NCBI RefSeq assembly: GCF_006770265.1
Contig: NZ_CP017194.1
Span: forward strand, 496,001 to 560,000
Reading direction: 5' to 3'
DNA length: 64,000 nt
Source of the DNA: Lactococcus carnosus
GTDB taxonomy: Bacteria > Bacillota > Bacilli > Lactobacillales > Streptococcaceae
Below the pieces are notes generated by a model that ran no database searches, had not been told where the DNA came from, and saw only the letters and a program-made list of their open reading frames with translations. Each line of letters opens with the position of its first letter. Within the stretch, counting starts at the first letter, position 1. Shown here in pieces: positions 1-8,840 of the stretch. A program made the position numbers and the translations under genes.

Positions 1-978
1 GTGATGATGATCCGGGCCTCTATCGTCATGACCTTTACCATGAGTGCCTTGGCCTTTGTACCAAATGTTTGGTGGCTGTTAGTCATGCGTTTACTGAATG
101 GTATATTTGCCGGTTATATTCCAAACTCGACTGCTCTGATTGCTAGTCAAATCCCACGAGAGAAGAGTGGGTACGCCTTGGGGATTTTATCAACAGGTAT
201 GATAGGTGGGTCTCTAATCGGGCCATCTATTGGTGGATTTTTTGCACAGATTGTCGGGATGGAAAATGTCTTCTTGATTACAGGTAGTATTTTACTACTT
301 GTCACTGTGTTAACAATATTTTTCGTAAAAGAAGACTTTACCCCAATCGAAAAAGTTGATTTGCTGACGACCAAGCAAGTCTTTGAGCGTGTGCCAAACC
401 AACAAATTCTCTATGGGCTATTTATCACCAGCTTTATTCTGCAATTAACTGTCCAGTCAGTTTCGCCGATATTGACACTTTACATTCGCCAATTAAATGG
501 CCACTCAGGTAATCTCTTGATGATATCAGGATTCATCGTTTCAGCAGTCGGATTATCTGAAATGCTATCATCAGGTACATTAGGTAAGATTGGTGATAAG
601 ATAGGCAGTCATCGTTTAATTATTATCGGGCTGGTTTACAGTCTTGTCGTCTACGTCCCGATGGCTTTTGTTAAAACACCACTCCAACTTGGTATTCTAC
701 GATTTCTATTAGGCTTTGGTTCGGGGGCACTAGTGCCATCTGTTAATTCATTACTATCAAGAATTACACCACCTGAGGGCATCTCACGTATTTTTAGTTT
801 TAATCAAATGTTCATGAACTTCGGACAGGTGGCGGGGCCACTTTTAGGGAGTGCAATCGCAGGTTATATCAGTTACCAAGCAGTATTTATCGCGACAAGT
901 TGTTTTGTCCTCTTTAATCTGATTTGGTCATTGTTCAATTTTAGAAAATTTTTAGGGGTGAGAACGATTGAGAGTTAA
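1..978 (+). CDS. MFS drug exporter, 3' part (5' end cut by window)
   Basis: The reading frame is open from the first base and gives 325 residues of a hydrophobic protein. A 12-helix major facilitator exporter is usually about 400 residues, so roughly the first 75 are missing. Near residue 30 the segment [14 protein letters not shown] matches the conserved R...G motif of the fourth helix of drug:proton antiporters. A charged loop around residues 110-130 marks the boundary between the two six-helix halves. The likely role is proton-driven efflux at the membrane, similar to the PmrA/PmrB group of streptococci and lactococci. The substrate cannot be read from sequence. The stop overlaps the start of rpmG by 11 bases, so the two are co-transcribed. 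Confidence 0.8.
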   Translation: MMMIRASIVMTFTMSALAFVPNVWWLLVMRLLNGIFAGYIPNSTALIASQIPREKSGYALGILSTGMIGGSLIGPSIGGFFAQIVGMENVFLITGSILLLVTVLTIFFVKEDFTPIEKVDLLTTKQVFERVPNQQILYGLFITSFILQLTVQSVSPILTLYIRQLNGHSGNLLMISGFIVSAVGLSEMLSSGTLGKIGDKIGSHRLIIIGLVYSLVVYVPMAFVKTPLQLGILRFLLGFGSGALVPSVNSLLSRITPPEGISRIFSFNQMFMNFGQVAGPLLGSAIAGYISYQAVFIATSCFVLFNLIWSLFNFRKFLGVRTIES

Positions 979-1114
979 AATCAATCTAAAATGTACAGGT
1001 TGTGGGCAACAAAACTATATTTCGTCAAAAAATAAAGCAACACATCCGGATAAAGTAAAAGTTTTAAAATACTGTCCGAAAGAGCGTAAGGTTATCATAC
1101 ATGTTGAGGCTTAG
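968..1114 (+). CDS. rpmG: 50S ribosomal protein L33
   Basis: A 48-residue protein starting at TTG 968, which overlaps the end of the MFS gene. A GGGGTGAG ribosome site lies five bases upstream. It begins MRVKINLKC and carries CxxC at residues 9-12, then KYCPKERK, as in L33 of the large ribosomal subunit. The second zinc knuckle keeps only one cysteine (C36), so zinc binding by the usual four cysteines is incomplete, as in several lactic acid bacterial L33 paralogues. It is too short for a 60-residue cut-off and easily missed. Firmicutes often carry several rpmG copies that differ in zinc use; this looks like one of the accessory copies. Confidence 0.9.
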   Translation: MRVKINLKCTGCGQQNYISSKNKATHPDKVKVLKYCPKERKVIIHVEA

Positions 1115-1150
1115 TCAGCTGATCATTTGACAAACCGAACATTTAGATAG

Positions 1151-1187
1151 AGTTGTTAGAAAATTTCAACTACTTTCTTTTTTTTTA
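1151..1187 (+). terminator. weak Rho-independent terminator after rpmG
   Basis: AGTTG at 1151-1155 pairs with CAACT at 1167-1171, followed by a run of T. The five-base stem makes this weak, but its position right after rpmG fits. Confidence 0.35.
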
Positions 1188-1197
1188 TTTTAAAAAA

Positions 1198-1206
1198 TGA
1201 TATAAT
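1198..1206 (+). promoter_or_regulatory. extended -10 promoter for ftsW
   Basis: TGA-TATAAT is an extended -10 element without a good -35. The predicted start near 1213 gives ftsW a leader of about 227 bases. Confidence 0.55.
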
Positions 1207-1212
1207 TAAGAT

Positions 1213-1439
1213 TAAACATCTATCACCTTGTGGTATCAAGTTAGCCAATAAGGTTAGCATGTGATGGTATTATTAAATAGGATTGATTGTGATTTTGAAG
1301 GTGTTTTCAAAATATATGTGGAAAAATAAGTAACGACATTGAAACAAAACTAGCGTCAGTCATCGCACAAGGCGAAATCGTGACTGCTAGGGTTATATAG
1401 CAAAGGAATAGGTCACATAAGTGACTTGAAAATGAATAA
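1213..1439 (+). promoter_or_regulatory. long structured 5' leader of ftsW
   Basis: No gene lies in this stretch, but it holds four ordered secondary-structure elements. The first is a three-way junction, with P1 1220-1226/1261-1267, P2 1227-1230/1237-1240 and P3 1242-1246/1252-1256. The second is a perfect 8-bp hairpin, 1292-1299/1306-1313. The third is an interrupted hairpin spanning 1350-1390. The fourth is a 5-bp hairpin, 1412-1416/1421-1425, between the AAAGGA ribosome site near 1403 and the ATG at 1440. I do not recognise a known riboswitch class. Control of ftsW translation is inferred from position only. Confidence 0.45.
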
Positions 1440-2699
1440 ATGAAAGAACTCAATAAAAGACATTTTTTAAACTACTCGATTTTAATCCCCTATCTGATTC
1501 TATCTGTATTGGGTCTCATTATCGTCTTCTCAACAACAGTACCACATCAAATTGAATTAGGCTTACCACCTTATCAGCTATTTAGAAACCAGACCATCTT
1601 CTTTGTTTTTTCATTAGTGATGATTGCTATGATATATAAGATGAAGGTTGATAAACTCAGGTCACGTGGTTGGTTTGGTATCTTAATTCCCATCATGCTG
1701 GCCTTGCTATTTATCGCAAGGTTTCTAGCACCACCAATTAATGGCGCCCATGGTTGGATTCCCATTCCAGGGATTGGGACCATACAACCAGCTGAGTATT
1801 TGAAACTCGTTTCTGTCTGGTTCTTAGCGGCAACTTTTGCAGCAAAACAGAAGAAAATTAAGGACCAGGATATCGATGCCTTGTTCAATAGGAAACAATT
1901 TTTTATCAACTTTATCAGTGGATGGCGTCTTTGGATGGTCTTAATGGTGGGTGCGGTTGTCGTCATGCCAGATATGGGGAATGCACTCTTGATTTTGATT
2001 AGTGCAGCAATCGTTTTGGCAACCAGTGGTATTTCTTATCGTTGGACAACAGGTTTCTTGAAGATATTTGGTATCTTTTCACTCATCGCTTTAGTGATTT
2101 TGAAGATTACCGGCGGCAATATTATTCCTAGTATTTTTGGTTCGATTACCTATGTGAATAAACGCTTTATTGCTTTTGCAAATCCATTTCAGGACAGTAG
2201 TGATTCAGGTCACCAAATGATTAATGGCTATTATGCCATGTCAAATGGTGGTTGGTTTGGTCGAGGGTTAGGTAATTCTATCGAGAAAAAAGGATACTTA
2301 CCCGAAGCACACACTGACTTCGTATTTGCGATTGTGATGGAAGAATTAGGGTTGATTGGTGGTATGATTATCTTAGGTCTGATCTTCTTTCTCATCATGC
2401 GTATTTTTATGGTTGGTATTCGTGCTAAAGATCCGTTTAATAGCATGATGTCGATCGGTGTCGGCGGGATCTTTTTTGCCCAAGTACTGGTTAATATTGG
2501 CGGTATTGCGGGGTTGATCCCTTCTACAGGTGTTACCTTCCCATTTCTAAGTCAAGGAGGGAACTCACTCTTGATTTTATCCGTAGGTATTGGCTTTGTC
2601 CTTAATATTTCTGCTGATGAAAAACGGCGAGAGTTAGCAGAAATTACATCAAAATATGATCTATCTGAGTTATCAGATACCTCGCTTAGTAAGTCGTAG
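1440..2699 (+). CDS. ftsW: FtsW/RodA-family peptidoglycan glycosyltransferase
   Basis: This 419-residue polytopic membrane protein belongs to the SEDS family, which polymerises lipid II into glycan strands together with a class B penicillin-binding protein. Typical motifs are NGAHGWI (residues 101-107), QPAEYLKL (116-123) and PEAHTDF (288-294). About ten transmembrane segments can be seen. The lineage order ftsW then pyruvate carboxylase favours FtsW over RodA. The codon directly before ATG 1440 is TAA, so no earlier in-frame start exists. The only ribosome site, AAAGGA near 1403, lies some 30 bases away, and a small hairpin in between could bring it close. The C-terminal tail after residue 395 is charged and cytoplasmic. 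Confidence 0.9.
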   Translation: MKELNKRHFLNYSILIPYLILSVLGLIIVFSTTVPHQIELGLPPYQLFRNQTIFFVFSLVMIAMIYKMKVDKLRSRGWFGILIPIMLALLFIARFLAPPINGAHGWIPIPGIGTIQPAEYLKLVSVWFLAATFAAKQKKIKDQDIDALFNRKQFFINFISGWRLWMVLMVGAVVVMPDMGNALLILISAAIVLATSGISYRWTTGFLKIFGIFSLIALVILKITGGNIIPSIFGSITYVNKRFIAFANPFQDSSDSGHQMINGYYAMSNGGWFGRGLGNSIEKKGYLPEAHTDFVFAIVMEELGLIGGMIILGLIFFLIMRIFMVGIRAKDPFNSMMSIGVGGIFFAQVLVNIGGIAGLIPSTGVTFPFLSQGGNSLLILSVGIGFVLNISADEKRRELAEITSKYDLSELSDTSLSKS

Positions 2700-2788
2700 T
2701 AGACGTTATCAAGCAAAAAAATGAAGTATTAATTAGTATAGGTGACATCAAGGGTTAAGCATGTGACACTTGATTGCAGAAACAGTTT

Positions 2789-2821
2789 TAAAAGGAGCCA
2801 CTTTAGGCTATCTTTTATTTT
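2789..2821 (+). terminator. terminator between ftsW and pyc
   Basis: TAAAAG...AGCC pairs with GGCT..CTTTTA around the loop ACTTTA, followed by TTATTTTTG. The stem has a small internal bulge. It could also attenuate transcription entering pyc. Confidence 0.55.
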
Positions 2822-2845
2822 TGTAAAAATTGAAAGGTTTTATAA

Positions 2846-5800
2846 ATGAAAAAACTATTAGTTGCTAACCGTGGTGAAATCGCAATCCGTGTTTTCCGTG
2901 CCTGTAGTGAGTTGGGTATTTCAACCGTCGCAATTTATGCTAAGGAAGATGAGTATTCTGTTCACCGATTTAAAGCAGATGAAGCCTACATGGTCGGTGA
3001 AGGAAAAAAACCAATTGACGCTTATTTGGATAGTGATGATATCGTGCGTATTGCCTTAGAATCAGGTGCAGAAGCGATTCACCCAGGGTATGGCTTGCTA
3101 TCAGAAAATATTGACTTTGCTCGTAAAGTCGAAGCAGCAGGCTTGATTTTTGTCGGCCCAACCTTACACCATCTGGATATTTTTGGTGACAAAATCAAGG
3201 CTAAAGAAGCATCTGTTGCAGCTGGTGTTGGGTCAATTCCAGGTACTGAAGGGCCAGTTGACCTAGAAGGTGCTTTAGAGTTCGGTCGTACCTTTGGCTA
3301 CCCAGTCATGATCAAAGCTGCGCTTGGTGGTGGTGGCCGCGGTATGCGTGTGGCCCATAATGAAGCTGAAGCGCGTGATGGTTATGTACGTGCAGCTTCT
3401 GAAGCCAAGTCTGCTTTTGGCTCGGATGAAATTTATGTTGAAAAATACATTACAGATCCTAAACATATCGAAGTACAAATACTTGGTGACTCGCATGGTA
3501 ATGTTGTCCATCTTTATGAGCGTGACTGTTCTGTCCAACGCCGCAATCAAAAAGTGATTGAGGTTGCACCGAGTGTGGGGATGTCAGATGAATTGCGTAT
3601 GCGTATCTGTGATGCAGCAGTTCAACTCTGTAAGCACGTTGGCTATATTAATGCAGGGACAGTTGAGTTTCTAGTAAAAGATAATGAATTTTACTTTATT
3701 GAGGTTAATCCACGTGTTCAGGTAGAGCATACGATTACAGAAGCAGTTACTGGTATCGATATCGTTCAAGCACAAATCCTGATTTCTGAGGGTGCAAACC
3801 TGCATCAGGATATCAAGATTCCCTTGCAAGCGGATATGCCTTTATTAGGATCAGCGATCCAATGTCGGATTACAACAGAAGATCCAGAGAATAATTTCTT
3901 ACCTGATACTGGGATTATCGACACTTACCGCTCACCAGGTGGGTTTGGTGTCCGACTAGATGTCGGCAATGCCTATTCTGGTTATGAAGTAACGCCTTAC
4001 TTTGATAGTCTATTAGTTAAAGTTATTACACAAGCAACTGACTTTAGTGCTAGTATCTTAAAAATGGATCGATGCTTACGTGAGTTCCGAATTCGTGGCG
4101 TGAAAACAAATATTCCTTTCTTGAGAAATGTTTTGAATCATCCAGAATTTATTGCTGGTAATGCAAAAACGACCTTTATCGATAGTACGACTGAGCTTTA
4201 TAACTTCCCACGCCTACGTGACCGTGGTAATAAAACAATGAAATACGTTGCCAACATCACGGTAAATGGCTTCCCAGGCATCAGCAAGGTTTCTAAACCC
4301 TACTTTGATGAAACACGCTATCCAAAAGTTAAAAAAATAGAAACACTGACAACTAAAAATATCCTAGATAATCAAGGTGCTGATGCTGTTGTAGAGTATG
4401 TAAAATCTCGTAAGGAAGTCTTACTGACAGATACGACACTACGTGATGCCCATCAAAGTTTACTTGCGACACGTATGCGTTTGCAAGATATGAAAAAAGT
4501 CGCAAGCTCAATAGACCAAGGTTTACCTAACCTATTTTCATCAGAAATGTGGGGAGGCGCTACATTTGACGTCGCCTACCGTTTCTTAAATGAAAGTCCT
4601 TGGTATCGGCTACGTGAACTACGTAAGTTGATGCCAAATACCATGTTCCAGATGTTATTCCGCGGTTCTAATGCGGTCGGTTATCAAAATTATCCAGATA
4701 ACGTAATTGAAGAATTCATTAAAGTTGCAGCCCATGAAGGCATGGATGTCTTTCGTATCTTTGACTCATTAAACTGGTTACCACAGATGGAAAAATCTAT
4801 CCAAGCAGTCCGTGATACAGGTAAATTGGTTGAAGCAACGATGTGTTATACCGGTGATATTTTAGATAATGACCGCCAAAAATATAATATCAAGTACTAT
4901 AAAGATTTGGCTAAAGAGCTACAAGCAACTGGTGCTCATATCTTGGCAATTAAAGATATGGCAGGTATTCTTAAGCCACAAGCAGCCTATCGCTTGATAT
5001 CTGAATTAAAAGAGACGATTGATATTCCACTCCATCTCCATACACATGATACAGCTGGAAATGGTGTGATGATTTATTCTGCGGCTGTCGCTGCAGGAGT
5101 TGATATCATCGATGTTGCGACGTCTGCCCTATCATCAGGCACGAGTCAACCAAGTATGACATCAGTTTACTATGCCCTTAAAAATGGCGAACGCACACCA
5201 GAGTTAGACGTTGATAATGCAACGCAGATCAACCATTACTGGGAAGATGTCCGTAAGTTCTATACACCGTTTGAAAAAGGCCTCACAAGCCCGCAAACGG
5301 AAGTCTATAGCCATGAAATGCCTGGTGGGCAATATACCAACCTCCAGTCACAAGCAGCTGCTGTAGGCCTTGGTTTGCGCTTTGACGAGGTCAAGGTGAT
5401 GTATCATACAGTTAACATGATGTTTGGTGATATCATCAAAGTCACACCATCTTCTAAAGTTGTTGGTGATATGGCCTTGTTTATGGTCCAAAATGACCTA
5501 AGTGAAGCTGATATTTATGAAAAGGGAGAAACACTTAACTTCCCTGAATCAGTCATCAGCTTCTTTGCAGGTGACCTAGGTCAACCAGTAGGTGGCTTCC
5601 CAGAGAAATTGAAAAAGATTATTCTTAAGGATAAACCATTTTTCACAGATCGACCAGGTTTGCATGCCCCAGCTGTCAGTTTTGAGGCTGTCACTGTCGA
5701 GTTAACTGAAAAGTTAGGCTATACACCAGGTCGTCATGAAGTCTTGAGCTATATTCTATATCCACAAGTCTTCCTGGATTATCAAAAGATGCAAAACGAA

Positions 5801-6259
5801 TTTGGTAGTGTGACCTTACTTGATACACCGACATTCTTTAATGGCATGCGCGTTGGTGAGAAAATTTCAGTTGAGATTGAAAAAGGTAAGACTTTATTGA
5901 TTCATTTGGATAGTATTTCTGAGCCAGATAATGAAGGTAATAGAACACTCTTCTTTAACCTGAACGGACAACGACGGGAAGTGGTCATCAAAGACACCTC
6001 TGTTAAATCGATGACTGCAGTCAAAGAAAAAGCAGAGCCAAGTAATCGTCATCATATCGGGGCAACGATGCCAGGATCAGTTGTTACGATATTGGTTGAA
6101 GCTGATGAGAAAGTTGTTAAGGGACAACCGCTTATGGTGACAGAAGCCATGAAGATGGAAACAACGATTGAGTCGCCAGCTGATGGTGAGATTAAGAAAA
6201 TCTATGTCAAGGCATCGGAAGCGATCGCGACACAAGATTTATTAATCGAATTGAAATAA
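2846..6259 (+). CDS. pyc: pyruvate carboxylase
   Basis: A full-length 1137-residue biotin enzyme that carboxylates pyruvate to oxaloacetate with ATP and bicarbonate, supplying aspartate synthesis. In order it has a biotin carboxylase ATP-grasp domain (about 1-450, with the glycine-rich GGGGRGM loop), a carboxyltransferase TIM barrel starting at TDTTLRDAHQS (about 527), an allosteric linker, and a biotinyl domain whose AMKM motif carries the biotin lysine K1103 near the C-terminus. The start ATG follows AAAGG at a normal distance. It is a single-gene transcription unit flanked by terminators. Length and motifs match single-chain PYC of Gram-positive bacteria. Pyruvate carboxylases of this group can be inhibited by cyclic-di-AMP, but nothing here tests that. 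Confidence 0.97.
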   Translation: MKKLLVANRGEIAIRVFRACSELGISTVAIYAKEDEYSVHRFKADEAYMVGEGKKPIDAYLDSDDIVRIALESGAEAIHPGYGLLSENIDFARKVEAAGLIFVGPTLHHLDIFGDKIKAKEASVAAGVGSIPGTEGPVDLEGALEFGRTFGYPVMIKAALGGGGRGMRVAHNEAEARDGYVRAASEAKSAFGSDEIYVEKYITDPKHIEVQILGDSHGNVVHLYERDCSVQRRNQKVIEVAPSVGMSDELRMRICDAAVQLCKHVGYINAGTVEFLVKDNEFYFIEVNPRVQVEHTITEAVTGIDIVQAQILISEGANLHQDIKIPLQADMPLLGSAIQCRITTEDPENNFLPDTGIIDTYRSPGGFGVRLDVGNAYSGYEVTPYFDSLLVKVITQATDFSASILKMDRCLREFRIRGVKTNIPFLRNVLNHPEFIAGNAKTTFIDSTTELYNFPRLRDRGNKTMKYVANITVNGFPGISKVSKPYFDETRYPKVKKIETLTTKNILDNQGADAVVEYVKSRKEVLLTDTTLRDAHQSLLATRMRLQDMKKVASSIDQGLPNLFSSEMWGGATFDVAYRFLNESPWYRLRELRKLMPNTMFQMLFRGSNAVGYQNYPDNVIEEFIKVAAHEGMDVFRIFDSLNWLPQMEKSIQAVRDTGKLVEATMCYTGDILDNDRQKYNIKYYKDLAKELQATGAHILAIKDMAGILKPQAAYRLISELKETIDIPLHLHTHDTAGNGVMIYSAAVAAGVDIIDVATSALSSGTSQPSMTSVYYALKNGERTPELDVDNATQINHYWEDVRKFYTPFEKGLTSPQTEVYSHEMPGGQYTNLQSQAAAVGLGLRFDEVKVMYHTVNMMFGDIIKVTPSSKVVGDMALFMVQNDLSEADIYEKGETLNFPESVISFFAGDLGQPVGGFPEKLKKIILKDKPFFTDRPGLHAPAVSFEAVTVELTEKLGYTPGRHEVLSYILYPQVFLDYQKMQNEFGSVTLLDTPTFFNGMRVGEKISVEIEKGKTLLIHLDSISEPDNEGNRTLFFNLNGQRREVVIKDTSVKSMTAVKEKAEPSNRHHIGATMPGSVVTILVEADEKVVKGQPLMVTEAMKMETTIESPADGEIKKIYVKASEAIATQDLLIELK

Positions 6260-6274
6260 AATAAGCTATATATT

Positions 6275-6319
6275 AAAAACTTGTGCGTTAGCTAAATTAG
6301 CCGACCAACAAGTTTTTTT
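6275..6319 (+). terminator. terminator of pyc
   Basis: AAAAACTTGT at 6275-6284 pairs with ACAAGTTTTTTT at 6308-6319. A smaller hairpin sits in the loop. Confidence 0.8.
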
Positions 6320-6447
6320 AGTTAAGCATGAGGCTGCTATGCCAATCGTTACAAGGGATAAACTGCGAAAACTATCTTAGATATTTTTTATCCAATAAGA
6401 TAAAATGAAAATAAGTACAGTAAAAACTAGAATAATGCTTCACAAAG

Positions 6448-6456
6448 TGGTATAAT
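6448..6456 (+). promoter_or_regulatory. extended -10 promoter of fba
   Basis: TGG-TATAAT is an extended -10; no clear -35 is seen. The predicted leader is about 29 bases and carries a strong GGAGG site. Confidence 0.7.
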
Positions 6457-6491
6457 TAACACGTTAAATAAATTTTGGAGGAAATTAAAAA

Positions 6492-7388
6492 ATGGCAATC
6501 GTTTCAGCAGAAAAATTCATTCAAGCCGCTCGTGACAACGGGTACGCAATTGGTGGTTTCAATACAAACAACTTGGAGTGGACTCAAGCTATCTTGCGCG
6601 CAGCAGAAGCTAAGAAAACACCAGTACTTATCCAAACTTCTATGGGTGCGGCTAAATACATGGGTGGTTACAAAATGTGTAAATTGCTCGTTGAAACTCT
6701 TGTAGAATCAATGAACATCACTGTACCTGTATCTATCCACCTTGACCACGGTCATTTCGAAGACGCTTTGGAATGTATCGAAGTTGGTTACTCTTCATTA
6801 ATGTTTGATGGCTCACATCTTCCAATCGAAGAAAACCTTAAACTTGCTGAAGAAGTTATCGCTAAAGCACACGCTAAAGGCATTTCAGTTGAGTGTGAAG
6901 TTGGGTCTATCGGTGGTGAAGAAGACGGTATCGTTGGTGAAGGCGAACTTGCACCAATCGAAGATGCAGTAGCAATGGCTAAACTTGGCGTTGACTTCCT
7001 TGCAGCTGGTATCGGTAACATCCACGGACCTTACCCAGAAAACTGGAAAGGTCTTCACATCGACCACTTGACTAAATTAAACGAAGCGCTTATCGCTGCT
7101 ATGGGCAAAAATGTACCGATCGTATTACACGGTGGTTCAGGAATCCCTGACGATCAAATCCGCGAAGCAATCGCTAACGGTGTTGCTAAAATCAACGTTA
7201 ACACTGAGTGTCAACTTGCTTTTGCAAAAGCAACTCGCGAATTCGTAGCAGTATTTAACGCTAACGAAGCTGAATACATGAAGAAAAAAATCTTCGACCC
7301 ACGTAAATTCTTGAAACCTGGTTTCGATGCAATCACTGCTTCAGTTGAAGAACGTATCGAAGTTTTCGGTTCAGCAAACAAAGCATAA
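6492..7388 (+). CDS. fba: class II fructose-bisphosphate aldolase
   Basis: A 298-residue zinc-dependent aldolase that splits fructose-1,6-bisphosphate into dihydroxyacetone phosphate and glyceraldehyde-3-phosphate in glycolysis. The metal-site motif HLDHGH lies at residues 83-88, and the second metal/phosphate segments VLHGGSGIP and KINVNTE follow at about 210 and 232. Codon choice is strongly biased (aac, ttc, gaa, ggt), as expected of a highly expressed gene. ATG 6492 follows GGAGG with good spacing. The last bases of the gene are the first unit of the tandem repeat that fills the 3' untranslated region. Confidence 0.97.
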   Translation: MAIVSAEKFIQAARDNGYAIGGFNTNNLEWTQAILRAAEAKKTPVLIQTSMGAAKYMGGYKMCKLLVETLVESMNITVPVSIHLDHGHFEDALECIEVGYSSLMFDGSHLPIEENLKLAEEVIAKAHAKGISVECEVGSIGGEEDGIVGEGELAPIEDAVAMAKLGVDFLAAGIGNIHGPYPENWKGLHIDHLTKLNEALIAAMGKNVPIVLHGGSGIPDDQIREAIANGVAKINVNTECQLAFAKATREFVAVFNANEAEYMKKKIFDPRKFLKPGFDAITASVEERIEVFGSANKA

Positions 7389-7535
7389 TTAATTTCTGCG
7401 AAGCAATCTTAGATTGTGAGCAAACAAAGCATAATTAATTTCTGCGAAGCAATCTTAGATTGTGAGCAAATAAGGCTTAATTAAATCTGCGAAATATCTT
7501 TTGATATTGAGCAAATAAAGTATAAATAAATTAAC
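7374..7535 (+). repeat. 46-base tandem repeat with hairpin, 3' of fba
   Basis: Units lie at 7374-7419, 7420-7465 (identical, 46 bases), 7466-7510 (diverged, 45 bases), and a partial fourth unit starts at 7511. The first unit includes the last codons of fba. Each full unit holds a small hairpin: CAATCT/AGATTG in units 1 and 2, and AATATC/GATATT in unit 3. The stem sequence changes while pairing is kept. A standard terminator follows at once. Confidence 0.85.
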
Positions 7536-7563
7536 GTTTGTCACTTGTGGCAGGCGTTTTTTT
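7533..7563 (+). terminator. terminator of fba
   Basis: AACG...TGTCAC pairs with GTGGCA...CGTT, followed by TTTTTTT. Confidence 0.75.
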
Positions 7564-7698
7564 AATGCGCTTATTAGCTATTTTTGATTAGCTAACTAGT
7601 GTGTTTAGAAACGACTGATGGCACAAGTGGGTTAAGTTGCCTAGCTAGATAGGATACTAGAGTATAGGCTGCACAGAAAGCCGATAGCCCCTGAATAA

Positions 7699-7720
7699 GT
7701 CAAATTATTTTTAATTTGAC
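7699..7720. other. perfect 9-bp inverted repeat upstream of DUF4044 gene
   Basis: GTCAAATTA and TAATTTGAC surround four T. It lies just upstream of the -35 of the next promoter and could be an operator. No regulator is assigned. Confidence 0.4.
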
Positions 7721-7727
7721 CGAACAC

Positions 7728-7756
7728 TTGAAAAACAAGTCATTTTAAGGTAAAAT
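7728..7756 (+). promoter_or_regulatory. promoter placing +1 on the DUF4044 ATG
   Basis: TTGAAA (7728-7733), a 17-base spacer and TAAAAT (7751-7756). The predicted start at 7763 is the A of the ATG, so the transcript would be leaderless. Confidence 0.65.
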
Positions 7757-7762
7757 CTGTTT

Positions 7763-7882
7763 ATGGCTTATAAAAAGAAACAAAAAACGACTTTTCAAAA
7801 AGTCGTCATGATCATTGTCTGGTTGATGCTGATTCTAACTGTCTTTGCGGCAGTTGCAGCAGCATTAACAGTATTCGTTTGA
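7763..7882 (+). CDS. DUF4044-type small membrane protein
   Basis: A 39-residue protein with a basic N-terminus (MAYKKKQKTTFQK) and one hydrophobic helix (residues 15-38), most likely inserted in the cytoplasmic membrane. Length, charge pattern and the FQKVV start of the helix match the DUF4044 family of lactic acid bacteria, whose function is unknown. There is no ribosome site; the -10 box ends six bases before the ATG. A terminator follows immediately, so it is monocistronic. Confidence 0.7.
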   Translation: MAYKKKQKTTFQKVVMIIVWLMLILTVFAAVAAALTVFV

Positions 7883-7909
7883 CTTCGTCTAAAGGCGAGG
7901 TTTTTTTAT
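7883..7909 (+). terminator. terminator of the DUF4044 gene
   Basis: CTTCGTC pairs with GGCGAGG using G-T pairs, followed by TTTTTTTA. Confidence 0.75.
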
Positions 7910-7959
7910 TGCGTTTAGCAGTTGTTAATCCAGTGGGTCTAGTATAAAGATAAGCAATG

Positions 7960-8760
7960 CTAGATACTATATAAAGGACTAGCTTCTATATGACTGGTAT
8001 CTAATACTTGGATACCATTTTTAGTATCGACATCATGTTGCATCAAGGTATTCTCCATCGTTAGATGGGCGAGTTCTTTGAGATTATTTTCTTGGCTACG
8101 GTGGCCGAGTAAGATTTTTTTGGTTTGGTTGCCGATAACAGAAAGTGCTGTTGTGGCACCATCTTCATTAGAGAGATGGCCGTGGTCAGACAGGATACGC
8201 TGTTTCAGGCGCCAAGGATAATTTCCCATACGAAGGATCTCGACGTCGTGGTTTGACTCCATGAGATAGGCGTCAGCGTTCTCAATCGTACCGCGCATGC
8301 GGTCGCTCACATAGCCTGTATCTGTCAGCATGACAAAACTTTTGCCGTCTTTCATAAATTTATAAAACTGGGGTGCGGCAGCATCATGGCTGACACCGAA
8401 ACTTTCGATATCAATATCCCCAAAGGTTAATAATTTGCCCATTTCAAAGGTGTTCTTTTGTGCGTTATCAATCTTCCCACAGCCCTCTCCGATGGCTTGC
8501 CAGGTCTCTTGATTGGCGTAGAGCGACATCTTATACTTACGTGCAAGGACACCGAGTCCTGCGACGTGGTCTTTATGCTCATGGGTTACAAGTAGACTGT
8601 CAACGTCTGCTAGGCTTCTGCCGATATCATTCATGAGGCCTTCTATCTTTTTACCAGATAGGCCAGCATCTACTAAAATTTTGCGTTCTGGCGTTTCGAT
8701 GTAGGTTACATTGCCTGAGGAACCACTTGCTAATATACTGTATTTAAATCCTTGTGTCAT
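7960..8760 (-). CDS. walJ: MBL-fold metallohydrolase WalJ/YycJ (VicX)
   Basis: About 266 residues with a metallo-beta-lactamase fold. The first metal motif HEHKDH is at residues 60-65, and an LTDTGY segment supplies a further metal-binding aspartate. It is the third gene of the walR-walK-walJ cell-wall regulon operon, where WalJ/VicX is a cytoplasmic nuclease-like hydrolase linked to replication and cell division. ATG 8760 has AAGGAA twelve bases upstream; an in-frame TTG at 8766 lies six bases from it and is an equal alternative that adds two residues. A long hairpin separates it from walK. Confidence 0.9.
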   Translation of the reverse strand: MTQGFKYSILASGSSGNVTYIETPERKILVDAGLSGKKIEGLMNDIGRSLADVDSLLVTHEHKDHVAGLGVLARKYKMSLYANQETWQAIGEGCGKIDNAQKNTFEMGKLLTFGDIDIESFGVSHDAAAPQFYKFMKDGKSFVMLTDTGYVSDRMRGTIENADAYLMESNHDVEILRMGNYPWRLKQRILSDHGHLSNEDGATTALSVIGNQTKKILLGHRSQENNLKELAHLTMENTLMQHDVDTKNGIQVLDTSHIEASPLYSI

Positions 8761-8840
8761 CGTCAATTTGTGTTCCTTACTAAGGCTAGTTATTGTTAAA
8801 AATCATGTTTGTGTGTCTGTCTATGAGACGCGTTTTTTTT

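Noticed and set aside
147-374. Open frame on the minus strand inside the MFS gene
   Set aside because: Antisense shadow; no ribosome site and the plus frame has clear transporter motifs.
3275-3550. Open frames on either strand inside pyc
   Set aside because: The pyc frame is full length with family motifs; the others have no start signals.
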